Positions 46,968 to 55,038 of a stretch of DNA of 64,000 bases are shown one piece after another. The notes under the pieces are model-generated. The model saw only the letters and a program-made list of their open reading frames with translations, was not told where the DNA came from and did not search any database. Origin of the DNA: Ferruginibacter paludis. Its GTDB lineage: Bacteria; Bacteroidota; Bacteroidia; Chitinophagales; Chitinophagaceae. The translations under genes and the position numbers were made by a program. Location: NCBI RefSeq assembly GCF_030409685.1, contig NZ_JAUFQJ010000015.1, positions 248,001 through 312,000 on the forward strand, read 5' to 3'. Within the stretch, counting starts at the first letter, position 1. The number at the start of each line of letters is the position of its first letter.

Positions 46968-48458
46968 ATGCACAAAAAAAAAGCAATCATTATCGGAAGT
47001 GGTATAGGCGGTATGGCCGTAGGCATCCGTCTTGCAGTGCAGGGTTTCGATGTTTCAGTATACGAAAAAAACAGGGTGCCAGGCGGCAAGCTATCAGCAT
47101 TTGAACAAGATGGTTATTACTTCGATGCAGGCCCATCTTTATTCACACAACCTCAGAACATAGTGGAATTATTTGAATTGGCCAATGAGCCAATGGAGCA
47201 ATATTTTTCTTACGAATCGGTTCCCATCGCCTGTAAATATTTTTATGAAAATGGTAAGGTAATACATGCGCATACGGACGCAACCCTGTTTGCCAAAGAA
47301 CTAAAAGAGCAATTAAACGAACCGCCGGAAAATGTAATCTCTTACTTAAAGAATGCTGAAAAATTATACAATAATATTGGCACCGTATTTTTAAATAACT
47401 CTTTGCACAAGGCAGCTACATGGTTTAATAAAAGAATATTTCCCGCATTAAAAACATTACGGCCTGATTATTTATTGAAGTCGATGAACCAGTACAACAG
47501 CAAACATTTTGCATCACCAGAGGCGGTGCAGTTGTTTAATCGCTTTGCAACTTACAATGGTAGCAATCCGTATAAGGCCCCGGCCATGCTGAGTTTGATC
47601 CCTCACCTGGAACAAAACCAGGGAACATTTTATCCGCACGGCGGCATGATTAGCATCACCAATGCTTTACATCAACTGGCAGTAAAAAAGGGTGTGCAGT
47701 TTTATTTTAATACACCCGTTCAACAAATTATGCATGCTGATAAAGCAGTGCAAGGGGTGCTTGTAAATAAGAACGAAGTAAATGCTGATGTGGTAGTTAG
47801 TAATGGCGATATTTATTTCACCTATAAAAATTTATTGAACAACCCTCTGCAGGCCAAGAACGTATTAAAGCAGGAGCGCAGCAGCAGCGCTATCATTTTT
47901 TACTGGGGCATCAGCAAACCATTTCCGCAATTACACCTGCACAATATTCTTTTCAGCAAAGATTATAAAACAGAGTTCGACCATATTTTTGAGCAAAAAA
48001 AGTTAATCGACGATCCCACTATCTACATCAACATAACTTCCAAGATGGAGGCGGGTCAATGTCCTGAAGGAAAAGAAAACTGGTTTGTAATGGTGAATGC
48101 ACCGGCCAATACCGGGCAAAGCTGGGATGAATTAAAAACGGTTCTAAGAAAAAATGTCATCAGCAAATTGAAACGTATGCTGAAGGAAGATATTGAATCC
48201 TTCATTGAAACAGAACAAACGCTCGACCCGGTGATGATAGAATCACAAACGGCAAGTTACATGGGATCACTGTATGGTACCAGTTCCAATTCCAGGCTGG
48301 CGGCCTTTTTCAGGCCATCTAATTTTTCCAATGCATTAAAGGGTTTGTATTTTTGCGGTGGCAGTGTGCATCCCGGCGGAGGCATTCCGCTTTGTTTAAA
48401 GAGTGCCAAAATTGTAAGTGAATTAATTGCAGCCAATCACCCAAAACAAGCTCACTGA
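46968..48458 (+). CDS. crtD: CrtI-family carotenoid desaturase, CrtD-like
   Basis: 496 residues from the ATG at 46968 (an in-frame TTG 7 codons upstream is not needed). FAD motif IIGSGIGGMAVGIRLA, GGKLSAFEQDGYYFDAGPSLFT and the C-terminal CGGSVHPGGGIPLCLKSAK are visible. It differs from the crtI product in the same cluster, and with a CruF-like gene beside it the best reading is the 3',4'-desaturase CrtD. Function as a second phytoene desaturase is the alternative. Confidence 0.8.
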   Translation: MHKKKAIIIGSGIGGMAVGIRLAVQGFDVSVYEKNRVPGGKLSAFEQDGYYFDAGPSLFTQPQNIVELFELANEPMEQYFSYESVPIACKYFYENGKVIHAHTDATLFAKELKEQLNEPPENVISYLKNAEKLYNNIGTVFLNNSLHKAATWFNKRIFPALKTLRPDYLLKSMNQYNSKHFASPEAVQLFNRFATYNGSNPYKAPAMLSLIPHLEQNQGTFYPHGGMISITNALHQLAVKKGVQFYFNTPVQQIMHADKAVQGVLVNKNEVNADVVVSNGDIYFTYKNLLNNPLQAKNVLKQERSSSAIIFYWGISKPFPQLHLHNILFSKDYKTEFDHIFEQKKLIDDPTIYINITSKMEAGQCPEGKENWFVMVNAPANTGQSWDELKTVLRKNVISKLKRMLKEDIESFIETEQTLDPVMIESQTASYMGSLYGTSSNSRLAAFFRPSNFSNALKGLYFCGGSVHPGGGIPLCLKSAKIVSELIAANHPKQAH

Positions 48459-48460
48459 TA

Positions 48461-49150
48461 TTGCTTAACAATATTTCTAAATACCAGGCGGCCACTTTTA
48501 TAGCCATCCTTTTTCACACAATCGGTTTGGTGGGCATACTTGTTTTTAACAGCACATTTATCATCCAGTCAACGCCGTTTAATTTATTATTGAGTGCGAC
48601 CTTGCTTATATGGACGCACAAAGACAAGAACAAGTTTTTCTATCTGTTCGCGGTGATAGCTTTTATTGCTGGCTTTGCAGCAGAAGTAATTGGTGTAAAC
48701 ACCGGGTTGCTGTTCGGCAATTACAGCTATGGCGATGTACTCGGTTTTAAATGGCAACAGGTGCCGGTTGTAATCGGCATCAACTGGCTGATTGTGGTGT
48801 ATTGTTGCGGCATTACAATACATACTTTTTTAAACAATATCATCAGCAAATTAGCCACTGAAACTAAAGCCCCACCAATAGCTTTAAAAGGCATTTCTGT
48901 GATTGCAGACGGCGCCACGCTGGCTGTTTTGTTTGACTGGCTGATAGAACCAGTGGCGGTAAAACTCGGCTACTGGCAATGGAAGAATGGCAGTATTCCA
49001 CTGTACAATTACATGTGCTGGCTGGCTATTGGCGCATTGCTGCTGGCGGTTTTCCACTTTTGTAGGTTCAACAAGCAAAACAAATTTGCCATACATTTGT
49101 TATTGATACAAGTGATGTTTTTTTTATTACTCCGCACTTTTTTGAAATAA
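48461..49150 (+). CDS. cruF: CruF-like carotenoid 1,2-hydratase (DUF422)
   Basis: 229 residues with seven or so helices and a TTG start two bases after the previous stop. AEVIGVNTGLLFGNYSYG followed by VPVVIGINWLIVVY is the signature of the CruF/bisanhydrobacterioruberin hydratase family. It adds water across the 1',2' double bond of an acyclic psi end group. Its presence predicts a monocyclic carotenoid with a free psi end. Confidence 0.82.
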   Translation: MLNNISKYQAATFIAILFHTIGLVGILVFNSTFIIQSTPFNLLLSATLLIWTHKDKNKFFYLFAVIAFIAGFAAEVIGVNTGLLFGNYSYGDVLGFKWQQVPVVIGINWLIVVYCCGITIHTFLNNIISKLATETKAPPIALKGISVIADGATLAVLFDWLIEPVAVKLGYWQWKNGSIPLYNYMCWLAIGALLLAVFHFCRFNKQNKFAIHLLLIQVMFFLLLRTFLK

Positions 49151-49161
49151 TATTTTATACA

Positions 49162-49638
49162 ATGCACTGGCTTTTATTTTTATCAATTACACTGGTCACC
49201 TTTTTTTTAATGGAAGGCATTACCTGGCTTACACACCGCTACATCATGCATGGGTTTTTATGGCACCTGCACCAGGATCATCACCAGCCTAAGCCTGGAT
49301 TTTTTGAAAAAAACGACGCCTTCTTTTTGATATTCGCCATACCGAGCTGGTTGTGTATTATGCTTGGCCTGCAGCACCAGGTGTATACCGCAGCCGCTAT
49401 TGGCTTTGGCATTGCCTTGTATGGCTTCGCCTATTTTGTTGTGCACGAAGTCATCATCCACCAGCGGTTTAAATGGTTTACCCGCAGCAACAATACCTAT
49501 ATCCGCACCATCCGCTGGGCGCATAAAATGCACCACAAGCACCTGGATAAATACGAGGGCGAAAGTTTTGGTATGTTGTTCGTGGCAAAAAAATACTGGC
49601 AAAAAGTAAAAGCCGATAAATTAAGAAACGCTCAATAA
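49162..49638 (+). CDS. crtZ: beta-carotene hydroxylase
   Basis: 158 residues, membrane di-iron hydroxylase. The histidine clusters are HRYIMH, HLHQDHH, HEVIIHQ and HKMHHKH, separated by hydrophobic helices. It hydroxylates C3 of the beta-ring. It follows the CruF-like gene by 11 bases in the same operon. Confidence 0.92.
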   Translation: MHWLLFLSITLVTFFLMEGITWLTHRYIMHGFLWHLHQDHHQPKPGFFEKNDAFFLIFAIPSWLCIMLGLQHQVYTAAAIGFGIALYGFAYFVVHEVIIHQRFKWFTRSNNTYIRTIRWAHKMHHKHLDKYEGESFGMLFVAKKYWQKVKADKLRNAQ

Positions 49639-49679
49639 TTTTTTTGGCCAAACAGTTGATTTACTTTTGAGCTTCACAG

Positions 49680-49700
49680 GCGTCGCACTCTTGTACTGCA
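49680..49700 (+). repeat. dispersed intergenic repeat, copy 1
   Basis: GCGTCGCACTCTTGTACTGC at this site recurs in variant form at 54863-54886 and inverted at 60662-60689, always outside genes. It lies in the 126-base gap between crtZ and crtYcd. Function unknown. Confidence 0.65.
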
Positions 49701-49764
49701 TTTCATTAATGATCTTTTATCTTAGCGTAGAATCCATTTGCAAAACTATTTCTAATTTAAACAA

Positions 49765-50478
49765 TTGAACAATCACTACACTTATTTTTTAATTCTTGGC
49801 TGCAGCCTCGCCGGGCCGCTGGCGTTGAGTTTTGATAAGAAGGTAGCCTTTTATAAAAAGTGGAAATACCTGTTTCCTGCAATGCTGTTTCCTGCATTCA
49901 TTTACATAGCCTGGGATATTTTCTTTACCGCAAAAAATGTCTGGAGCTTTAATGACAATTATATCACCGACATAAAACTCTTCAACCTACCCATTGAAGA
50001 AGTATTGTTTTTTTTCGTAGTACCTTATTGTTGTGTATTTATTTACGAGTGTATCAGGTGCTATTTCCCATTGCTATCCGATAAAAAACAGGCAAACATT
50101 TTGATGCAGTTATTGGCAGCCACTTTGTTAATAACAGGATTGATCTTTTATAACAGGTATTACACCAGCTGGGCCTTTATACTTTGTGCGCTTTTTATCA
50201 TCAAGTTGTTTGCATTTAAAAAATTCTTCAGGGATTTTAATACAAATTTTTTTTTAATAGCGTATGCTGTCATTTTAATTGCGTTCCTGCTGGTGAATGG
50301 TTTTTTGACAGCCATCCCGGTGGTTTTATACAATGATGCAGAGAACCTGGGCATTCGCATTTATACCATTCCTTTGGAAGATATATTTTATGGTATGCTG
50401 TTGATTATGATGAATATTGCGCTGTATGAAAAGCTTAGGAATAGGAAAATTGAAACCTTGGTGAAACAAAAAATATAA
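49765..50478 (+). CDS. crtYcd: lycopene cyclase, CrtYcd fusion type
   Basis: 237 residues with about seven helices and a TTG start. It contains two tandem heterodimeric-cyclase domains: LPIEEVLFFFVVPY (PxEE) near residue 76 and IPLEDIFYGMLLI near 205. It cyclises one or both ends of lycopene to beta-rings. Together with CruF, CrtD and CrtZ it suggests gamma-carotene-derived products. Confidence 0.9.
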   Translation: MNNHYTYFLILGCSLAGPLALSFDKKVAFYKKWKYLFPAMLFPAFIYIAWDIFFTAKNVWSFNDNYITDIKLFNLPIEEVLFFFVVPYCCVFIYECIRCYFPLLSDKKQANILMQLLAATLLITGLIFYNRYYTSWAFILCALFIIKLFAFKKFFRDFNTNFFLIAYAVILIAFLLVNGFLTAIPVVLYNDAENLGIRIYTIPLEDIFYGMLLIMMNIALYEKLRNRKIETLVKQKI

Positions 50479-50489
50479 ACAGTTTATTT

Positions 50490-51398
50490 ATGGAATTTGG
50501 ACGTGTACCGGAAAATGAATTGGATAAGATTGACTTTAGTCTGCCCGCTGAACCGGCCTTTAACAATGCGGTATTAAATGGCGTACCTGTTACAAATCCC
50601 AAAGTATACATTGGCTGTGCCAAATGGGGGCGCACAGAATGGTTGGGCAAAATTTATCCACCCAAAACAAAAGAAAAAGATTTTCTGCAACACTATGTGC
50701 AGCATTATAACAGCATTGAATTAAATGCTACGCATTATCAGTTGTATGGAACAGATACCATTCAAAAATGGGCAGACAAGTCAGCAGGAAAAGACTTTTT
50801 ATTTTGTCCCAAAATGTACAACGGTGTAACCCATATCGGCAGCCTCAAAGGAAAAGAGGGATTGACGACTGAGTTTTTAAAAGGCATACAAGCCTTTGGC
50901 GATAACCTTGGTCCCATCTTCATCCAGGTAAGCGAATCTTTTTCACCCGCCAGAAAAAGCGAATTGTTTGCCTACCTGCAATTCCTGCCTAAAGAGTTTC
51001 AATTTTTTGTAGAAGTCCGTCATCCGGAGTGGTTTGCAAATGCCACTATCTCCAAAGAATTTTTTACCACATTGCGGCAATTAAACATGGGCGCAGTAAT
51101 TACAGATGCCAGCGGCAGAAGAGATTGCGCACACATGTATCTGCCAGTTGCTAAAACTTTTATACGCTACGTAGGCAACAGCTTACATCCGTCTGATTAT
51201 GCAAGAATCGATGTATGGGTAAACCGCATGAAACAATGGCTGGATAAAGGTTTAAGCGAAGTCTATTTTTTCATGCACATGCACAATGAAGCGACTTCAC
51301 CGGAGCTAACAGTTTACCTGGTCGACAAGCTGAATAAAGAGTGTGGACTAAAATTGCCAAAACCAATCTTCGTCCCCCAACAACAAAATTTGTTTTAA
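50490..51398 (+). CDS. DUF72 family protein (YecE-like)
   Basis: 302 residues, TIM-barrel type. YIGCAKWGRTEWLGKIYP, HYVQHYNSIELNATHYQL, WADKSAGKDFLFCPKMYNGVTH and FFVEVRHPEWF match DUF72. Function is not established. It ends in QQNLF, a C-terminal pentapeptide resembling the sliding-clamp-binding consensus QL(S/D)LF; four repair proteins nearby carry the same kind of motif. Start is 11 bases after crtYcd, but the motif and neighbours link it to the repair island. Confidence 0.88.
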   Translation: MEFGRVPENELDKIDFSLPAEPAFNNAVLNGVPVTNPKVYIGCAKWGRTEWLGKIYPPKTKEKDFLQHYVQHYNSIELNATHYQLYGTDTIQKWADKSAGKDFLFCPKMYNGVTHIGSLKGKEGLTTEFLKGIQAFGDNLGPIFIQVSESFSPARKSELFAYLQFLPKEFQFFVEVRHPEWFANATISKEFFTTLRQLNMGAVITDASGRRDCAHMYLPVAKTFIRYVGNSLHPSDYARIDVWVNRMKQWLDKGLSEVYFFMHMHNEATSPELTVYLVDKLNKECGLKLPKPIFVPQQQNLF

Positions 51399-51440
51399 CA
51401 AGTTGATGATAAATGTTGCGTGATCTTTAAAGCTTCATTA

Positions 51441-52823
51441 TTATTTCACTTCGCACATTTCATCCCAGCGGGTAGTATATCTGGGGCTGCGCATTTCCTG
51501 CCGCATCTTCCAGTTGCGTGTGGTGCCCGATGCTGCAAATTTTACCATATCGTCCCGCATAGCGAAGTTTACATTGTCCACCATGCTCATTAATAAACGC
51601 TTGTTGTTGTTGGTTTCTTCTTTAAATAAGTTTCCTTGTATGGTGTCATCCGGTACCAGTCCGCTCAATGTTACGCCTGCTTTTTTGTACCGCTTGCCGG
51701 GTTCAAATAATTTGTCTACCAGTTTCATTGCCGGCTTTATCAGTTCATGTGTGGCCGCGGTTGCAAAAGGTAGGGTGGTATAATTGCCCACACTTGGACC
51801 ATGCCGGAAGCGTTCGCTGGTGCTTGCTTCTTTGGGCACAACGAAAACACTGATCACATTCGCAGCACTTTTTTGCCGCCGCAACTTCTCCGCAGCACGC
51901 GAAGTATAAGTCGCAATGGCTTCTTTAATTTCTTCAATGGTACTCACCGCATTGCCGAACATACGGGTAGAGGCAATCATTTTTTTACTGCTCAACTGGT
52001 CTTCCATTTCATTCACCGGTTCGCCTTTTAATTCTTTCAATAAACGAACACCTACCACACCACCCAGATGCACCTTCGCCCATTCTTCTTTTCTTTTACT
52101 AAGATCCAGCGCCGTATAAATGGCATGCATATCCCTTAACTTTGTTGCATACTGGTGGCCCACACCCCATACATCACTGATAGGTGTTTTGTACAATGCA
52201 TCGGTAATTTTTTCTTCCGTATCCAATACCATTACACATTTCTTCCGCTTGTCTTTTTTCGATAAACGGTTGGCTACTTTCGCCAGCACTTTGGTGGGCG
52301 CCACCCCGATGGATACTTTGATGCCCGTCCACATTTCTACCGTATCTAAGATATAGGCTGCCAGGTCATATAAACTGTTCGCATCATAATCGCTCAAATC
52401 CAGAAAGGCTTCATCAACAGAATAGACCTCCACATTTTCTTCACCCAGAATCATGCGCAGGGTTTCCATCACCCGCCAGCTTAAATCGCCATACAAATTA
52501 TAGTTGGAAGAAAAAGTCGCCACATTGAATTTTTCAATCAGCGGCTTAGCCAAAAAATAGGGCCCCGCCATACCCACGCCAATAGCCTTCGCCTCATCGC
52601 TCCTGGAAATAATACAACCATCATTGTTGCTCAGTACCACCACCGGTTTATTATCCAGGTGTGGTTTAAACAGCCGTTCGCAGCTGCAGTAAAAACTGTT
52701 ACAATCTATGATGGCTTTAAAACTCCGGCGCTCAGTCCATGAGCTTTCAATTGAGCCCGATTCGTCAAAAACATTTTGTAAATCCATCAGAAAATATTTT
52801 AAACTTTTAAATTCCGTGAACAT
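51441..52823 (-). CDS. umuC: Y-family DNA polymerase V catalytic subunit
   Basis: 460 residues. IIDCNSFYCSCERLF (metal Asp40), SRSDEAKAIGVGM, YSVDEAFLDLS (Asp137, Glu138) and the HhH region RLSKK...WGVGHQYATKL are canonical UmuC. QGNLF at 396-400 matches the internal clamp-binding motif of the family. It carries out translesion synthesis with processed UmuD. MDLQN, twelve codons in, is an alternative start. A REP hairpin lies five bases upstream of the start codon, and a RAYT gene separates it from umuD. Confidence 0.94.
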   Translation of the reverse strand: MFTEFKSLKYFLMDLQNVFDESGSIESSWTERRSFKAIIDCNSFYCSCERLFKPHLDNKPVVVLSNNDGCIISRSDEAKAIGVGMAGPYFLAKPLIEKFNVATFSSNYNLYGDLSWRVMETLRMILGEENVEVYSVDEAFLDLSDYDANSLYDLAAYILDTVEMWTGIKVSIGVAPTKVLAKVANRLSKKDKRKKCVMVLDTEEKITDALYKTPISDVWGVGHQYATKLRDMHAIYTALDLSKRKEEWAKVHLGGVVGVRLLKELKGEPVNEMEDQLSSKKMIASTRMFGNAVSTIEEIKEAIATYTSRAAEKLRRQKSAANVISVFVVPKEASTSERFRHGPSVGNYTTLPFATAATHELIKPAMKLVDKLFEPGKRYKKAGVTLSGLVPDDTIQGNLFKEETNNNKRLLMSMVDNVNFAMRDDMVKFAASGTTRNWKMRQEMRSPRYTTRWDEMCEVK

Positions 52824-52827
52824 AACC

Positions 52828-52853
52828 CCGTCAGCGGCTATAAGCCCTGACGG
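52828..52853 (-). repeat. REP hairpin A
   Basis: CCGTCAG-C-GGC-TATAA-GCC-CTGACGG: a 10-bp stem with one bulged C, flanked by ACCCC and CGGTTAATAAGAGA. The same plan occurs at 53530, 53608 and 54975. It lies immediately upstream of umuC. Confidence 0.85.
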
Positions 52854-52878
52854 CGGTTAATAAGAGACGGAATAAAAA

Positions 52879-53472
52879 TTATTCTATCATGAATTTCTCC
52901 ATCCCTTCTTTTCCATATCTTTCTTTATGTGCGTCTTCAAATGCAGCAACTCCACCGAACCAATCCAACACTTTTGTGGCAGCCAAAAAAGTATCGTCAT
53001 TCTTTAAAATTGAATGATAAGAAGAAAATTCCCATCCTTTAAAATCATTCACAAAACCGTGCAGCTGCGCATTGTAGTGGCAGTAATAAATAACTGTGGT
53101 AATATAGCTGGCATCATCAATTAACTTTCGTTTAAAGGGAGATTCAAATAAAGATCCTGTACGTTTATTAATGCGGTTGACAGATTGTGCGTAGGAATTA
53201 AAGAAGTGTGACAATTGTTTGGATGCGCTGAGCTGTAAAATTCCCTGGCCATTCGATTTAGCCACCACCACATTTTCTCTTACATGCACCAGCAGATGGA
53301 AATGATTTTTTAACAGCGCATAGCAATAGATTTCAAAAACATCGGAACAATAGGCAAAGTATTGCTGTAGAAAATAATAATAGTTCCGCCGTTCTTTAAA
53401 AATATCTTCCCCATTTACACCCCTGTTATAAATATGAAAGAACTGTCCTTGGTCCAATGTTTGAATGTCCAT
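52879..53472 (-). CDS. REP-associated tyrosine transposase (RAYT, Y1 family)
   Basis: 197 residues from the ATG at 53472; the longer open frame upstream runs through a REP hairpin. FFHIYNRGVNGEDIF is the family start, NHFHLLVH is the HUH metal motif, and the helix HFFNSYAQSVNRINKRTGSLFE carries the catalytic Tyr. RAYTs are domesticated IS200/IS605-like enzymes thought to mobilise REP sequences. The three flanking hairpins make this a REPtron-like unit inserted between umuD and umuC in the same orientation. Confidence 0.9.
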   Translation of the reverse strand: MDIQTLDQGQFFHIYNRGVNGEDIFKERRNYYYFLQQYFAYCSDVFEIYCYALLKNHFHLLVHVRENVVVAKSNGQGILQLSASKQLSHFFNSYAQSVNRINKRTGSLFESPFKRKLIDDASYITTVIYYCHYNAQLHGFVNDFKGWEFSSYHSILKNDDTFLAATKVLDWFGGVAAFEDAHKERYGKEGMEKFMIE

Positions 53473-53529
53473 ATGTATTGTTTTATTTTCTACGTTTAAT
53501 ATCCACAAACATCTAATTCTTCCATAACC

Positions 53530-53555
53530 CCGACGGCGGCTATCAGCCCCGTCGG
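53530..53555 (-). repeat. REP hairpin B
   Basis: CCGACGG-C-GGC-TATCA-GCC-CCGTCGG. Both stem arms differ from hairpin A but still pair, so the changes are compensatory. The flanks AACC and CGGTTAGTAAGAGA are kept. It lies upstream of the RAYT start. Confidence 0.85.
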
Positions 53556-53607
53556 CGGTTAGTAAGAGATGATCAATCTTAAAAAAAGAACTTCCTACCA
53601 TCAACCG

Positions 53608-53633
53608 CCGTCAGGGTTTATAACCGCTGACGG
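53608..53633 (+). repeat. REP hairpin C (inverted)
   Basis: CCGTCAG-GGTT-TAT-AACC-G-CTGACGG, in the opposite orientation to hairpins A and B, so B and C form a BIME-like inverted pair. It lies 11 bases beyond the umuD stop. Confidence 0.85.
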
Positions 53634-53643
53634 GGTTGCATAC

Positions 53644-54075
53644 CTACACATTCCTGATCACACAAATCACCACTCCCCATATTTTAAAATCCATAAACTC
53701 ACTCACATCAATGGTGGCCAGCTTGGGCGTCTCCGGAATCAGCCGCAGTTTATTAATCGTTCGTTCGTAGCGGCGGATCAACATTTCACCATCCAGTACC
53801 GCGATTACAATCTTGCCATTACTCGGTTTAATACTCCGGTCAACAATCACAATATCGCCATCAAAAATACCGGCGTTGATCATGCTGCTGCCGCTCACCT
53901 TCATAAAAAAAGTTGCCGGTTTATTGCGAATCAGTTGTTCATTCAAATCAATTCCCCGCTCCATATAATCATCTGCGGCAGCGCCAAAACCCGTAGCATT
54001 CGCAGCGGTCACATGGTGCTGGGTAAAACGTTTAGTGCCGGTATAATTGCTGCCAAAAAAGTTTTCCACTTCCAT
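53644..54075 (-). CDS. umuD: UmuD-like S24 peptidase, Pol V accessory subunit
   Basis: 143 residues from the ATG at 54075. ATGFGAAADDYMERGIDLN aligns with the UmuD cleavage region (Thr28-Gly29 at the C24-G25 site of E. coli). KVSGSSM holds the nucleophile Ser64. The dyad Lys expected in the GEFTVKK-like segment is Arg101 (GEMLIRRYE), which questions RecA-stimulated self-cleavage. Family role is to switch Pol V on after damage. Its upstream region holds nested palindromes that may be a damage-responsive operator. Confidence 0.9.
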   Translation of the reverse strand: MEVENFFGSNYTGTKRFTQHHVTAANATGFGAAADDYMERGIDLNEQLIRNKPATFFMKVSGSSMINAGIFDGDIVIVDRSIKPSNGKIVIAVLDGEMLIRRYERTINKLRLIPETPKLATIDVSEFMDFKIWGVVICVIRNV

Positions 54076-54094
54076 ATAAATTATTTTATTGTTA

Positions 54095-54124
54095 ACTAAA
54101 TTATTTAGTAAATTTACACTAAAT
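54095..54124 (-). promoter_or_regulatory. nested palindromes upstream of umuD
   Basis: ACTAAAT-T-ATTTAGT (54095-54109) shares its right arm with ATTTAGT-N8-ACTAAAT (54103-54124), and the core is the palindrome GTAAATTTAC. On the minus strand TAAATTTA can serve as a -7 element with TTTG 21 bases upstream, so a bound repressor would cover the promoter. The region also lies upstream of the divergent 2H phosphoesterase gene. Confidence 0.6.
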
Positions 54125-54159
54125 AAATTGGCAATTCCAAATTTTAAAATGCACATTGT

Positions 54160-54822
54160 ATGGAAAATAAATTAACCGCAGCGCCACCAAAACCGCCGAA
54201 AATGAAGACGAGGGATTTAAGCAATACTACGCCCGGCTACAAAGTTTACGAGTACCTGCTGGTGCTGAATCCGCACGAAGAACTGCGCAATAAAATCATG
54301 GAAACGAAAAAATACTTTGCAGAAAAATACCAGTCGGAAACGGCACTCTTCAGCAAGCCGCATTTGACGCTGGCAAATTTTGTACAGTACGGTATGATGG
54401 AAGAGCGCCTCCTCAATCGCTTAAACACCATTGCCATGGGCTATCACCCGGTAAAAATTGAGTTGAAGGATTATGGCAGTTTTCCTTCGCACACCATTTA
54501 TATCAATGTCACCTCCAAATTGCCGATACAGGATTTGGTAAAACAAATCCGAACCGAAGCGCAGCAACTGATGAAACTCAACAACGATAACAAGCCCCAT
54601 TTTATAATAGAGCCGCATGTAACGGTCGCCAGAAAATTACAACCCTGGCAATACGAAAAAGGCTGGCTGGAGTATAGTCACAAAAGTTTCACCGGCCGCT
54701 TCATAGCCGATGCTATGCTGTTACTGAGAAGGCCGGTGGGCGAAATGAAATACCAGATTGTGCAACGGTTCGAGTTTCAAAATTTACCGGTCACCACAAC
54801 GCAGGGATCGTTGTTTGCATAA
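54160..54822 (+). CDS. 2H phosphoesterase (2'-5' RNA ligase family)
   Basis: 220 residues. The two HxT motifs are PHLTLANF (His68) and PHVTVARK (His153), spaced as in the 2H superfamily of RNA ligase/cyclic phosphodiesterases. The C terminus ends QGSLFA, a clamp-binding-like motif (215-219) that is not a property of RNA-processing 2H enzymes generally, suggesting a DNA-linked role. It is divergent from umuD across shared operator-like palindromes. Confidence 0.85.
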   Translation: MENKLTAAPPKPPKMKTRDLSNTTPGYKVYEYLLVLNPHEELRNKIMETKKYFAEKYQSETALFSKPHLTLANFVQYGMMEERLLNRLNTIAMGYHPVKIELKDYGSFPSHTIYINVTSKLPIQDLVKQIRTEAQQLMKLNNDNKPHFIIEPHVTVARKLQPWQYEKGWLEYSHKSFTGRFIADAMLLLRRPVGEMKYQIVQRFEFQNLPVTTTQGSLFA

Positions 54823-54862
54823 AATAAAATGTTGGTCCGGGCTAAGACACCGCTATGGTCAG

Positions 54863-54886
54863 CATCGTTGCGTCGCCCTCTTGTAC
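54863..54886 (+). repeat. dispersed intergenic repeat, copy 2
   Basis: CATCGTTGCGTCGCCCTCTT followed by GTAC; one base differs from the other two copies in the shared core. It lies in the spacer before the SPL-like radical-SAM gene. Confidence 0.65.
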
Positions 54887-54974
54887 AAAAAAGCTATGGG
54901 CAGCATCCGTTCAATTTGAAGCTGCCCTCAAATCAAAAAACAGTTTCCATAGAAAGCCAAACGGAAGCAAAACC

Positions 54975-55000
54975 CCGTCAGCGGTTAAAAACCCTGACGG
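54975..55000 (+). repeat. REP hairpin D
   Basis: CCGTCAG-C-GGTT-AAA-AACC-CTGACGG with AACCCC upstream and CGGTTGACA downstream. It is 1.3 kb from hairpin C and 39 bases before the chosen start of the radical-SAM gene, so it would lie in the mRNA leader. Confidence 0.85.
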
Positions 55001-55038
55001 CGGTTGACAAACAAAAACGGTTCTATAAATTCAATACC

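Noticed and set aside
53473..53604. N-terminal extension of the RAYT protein
   Set aside because: The extra 44 codons run through REP hairpin B; the family start FFHIYNRG follows the ATG at 53472 closely.
54829..55038. In-frame N-terminal extension of the SPL-like radical-SAM protein
   Set aside because: It would translate a dispersed repeat and a REP hairpin and has no family-like sequence; the ATG at 55039 is preferred.
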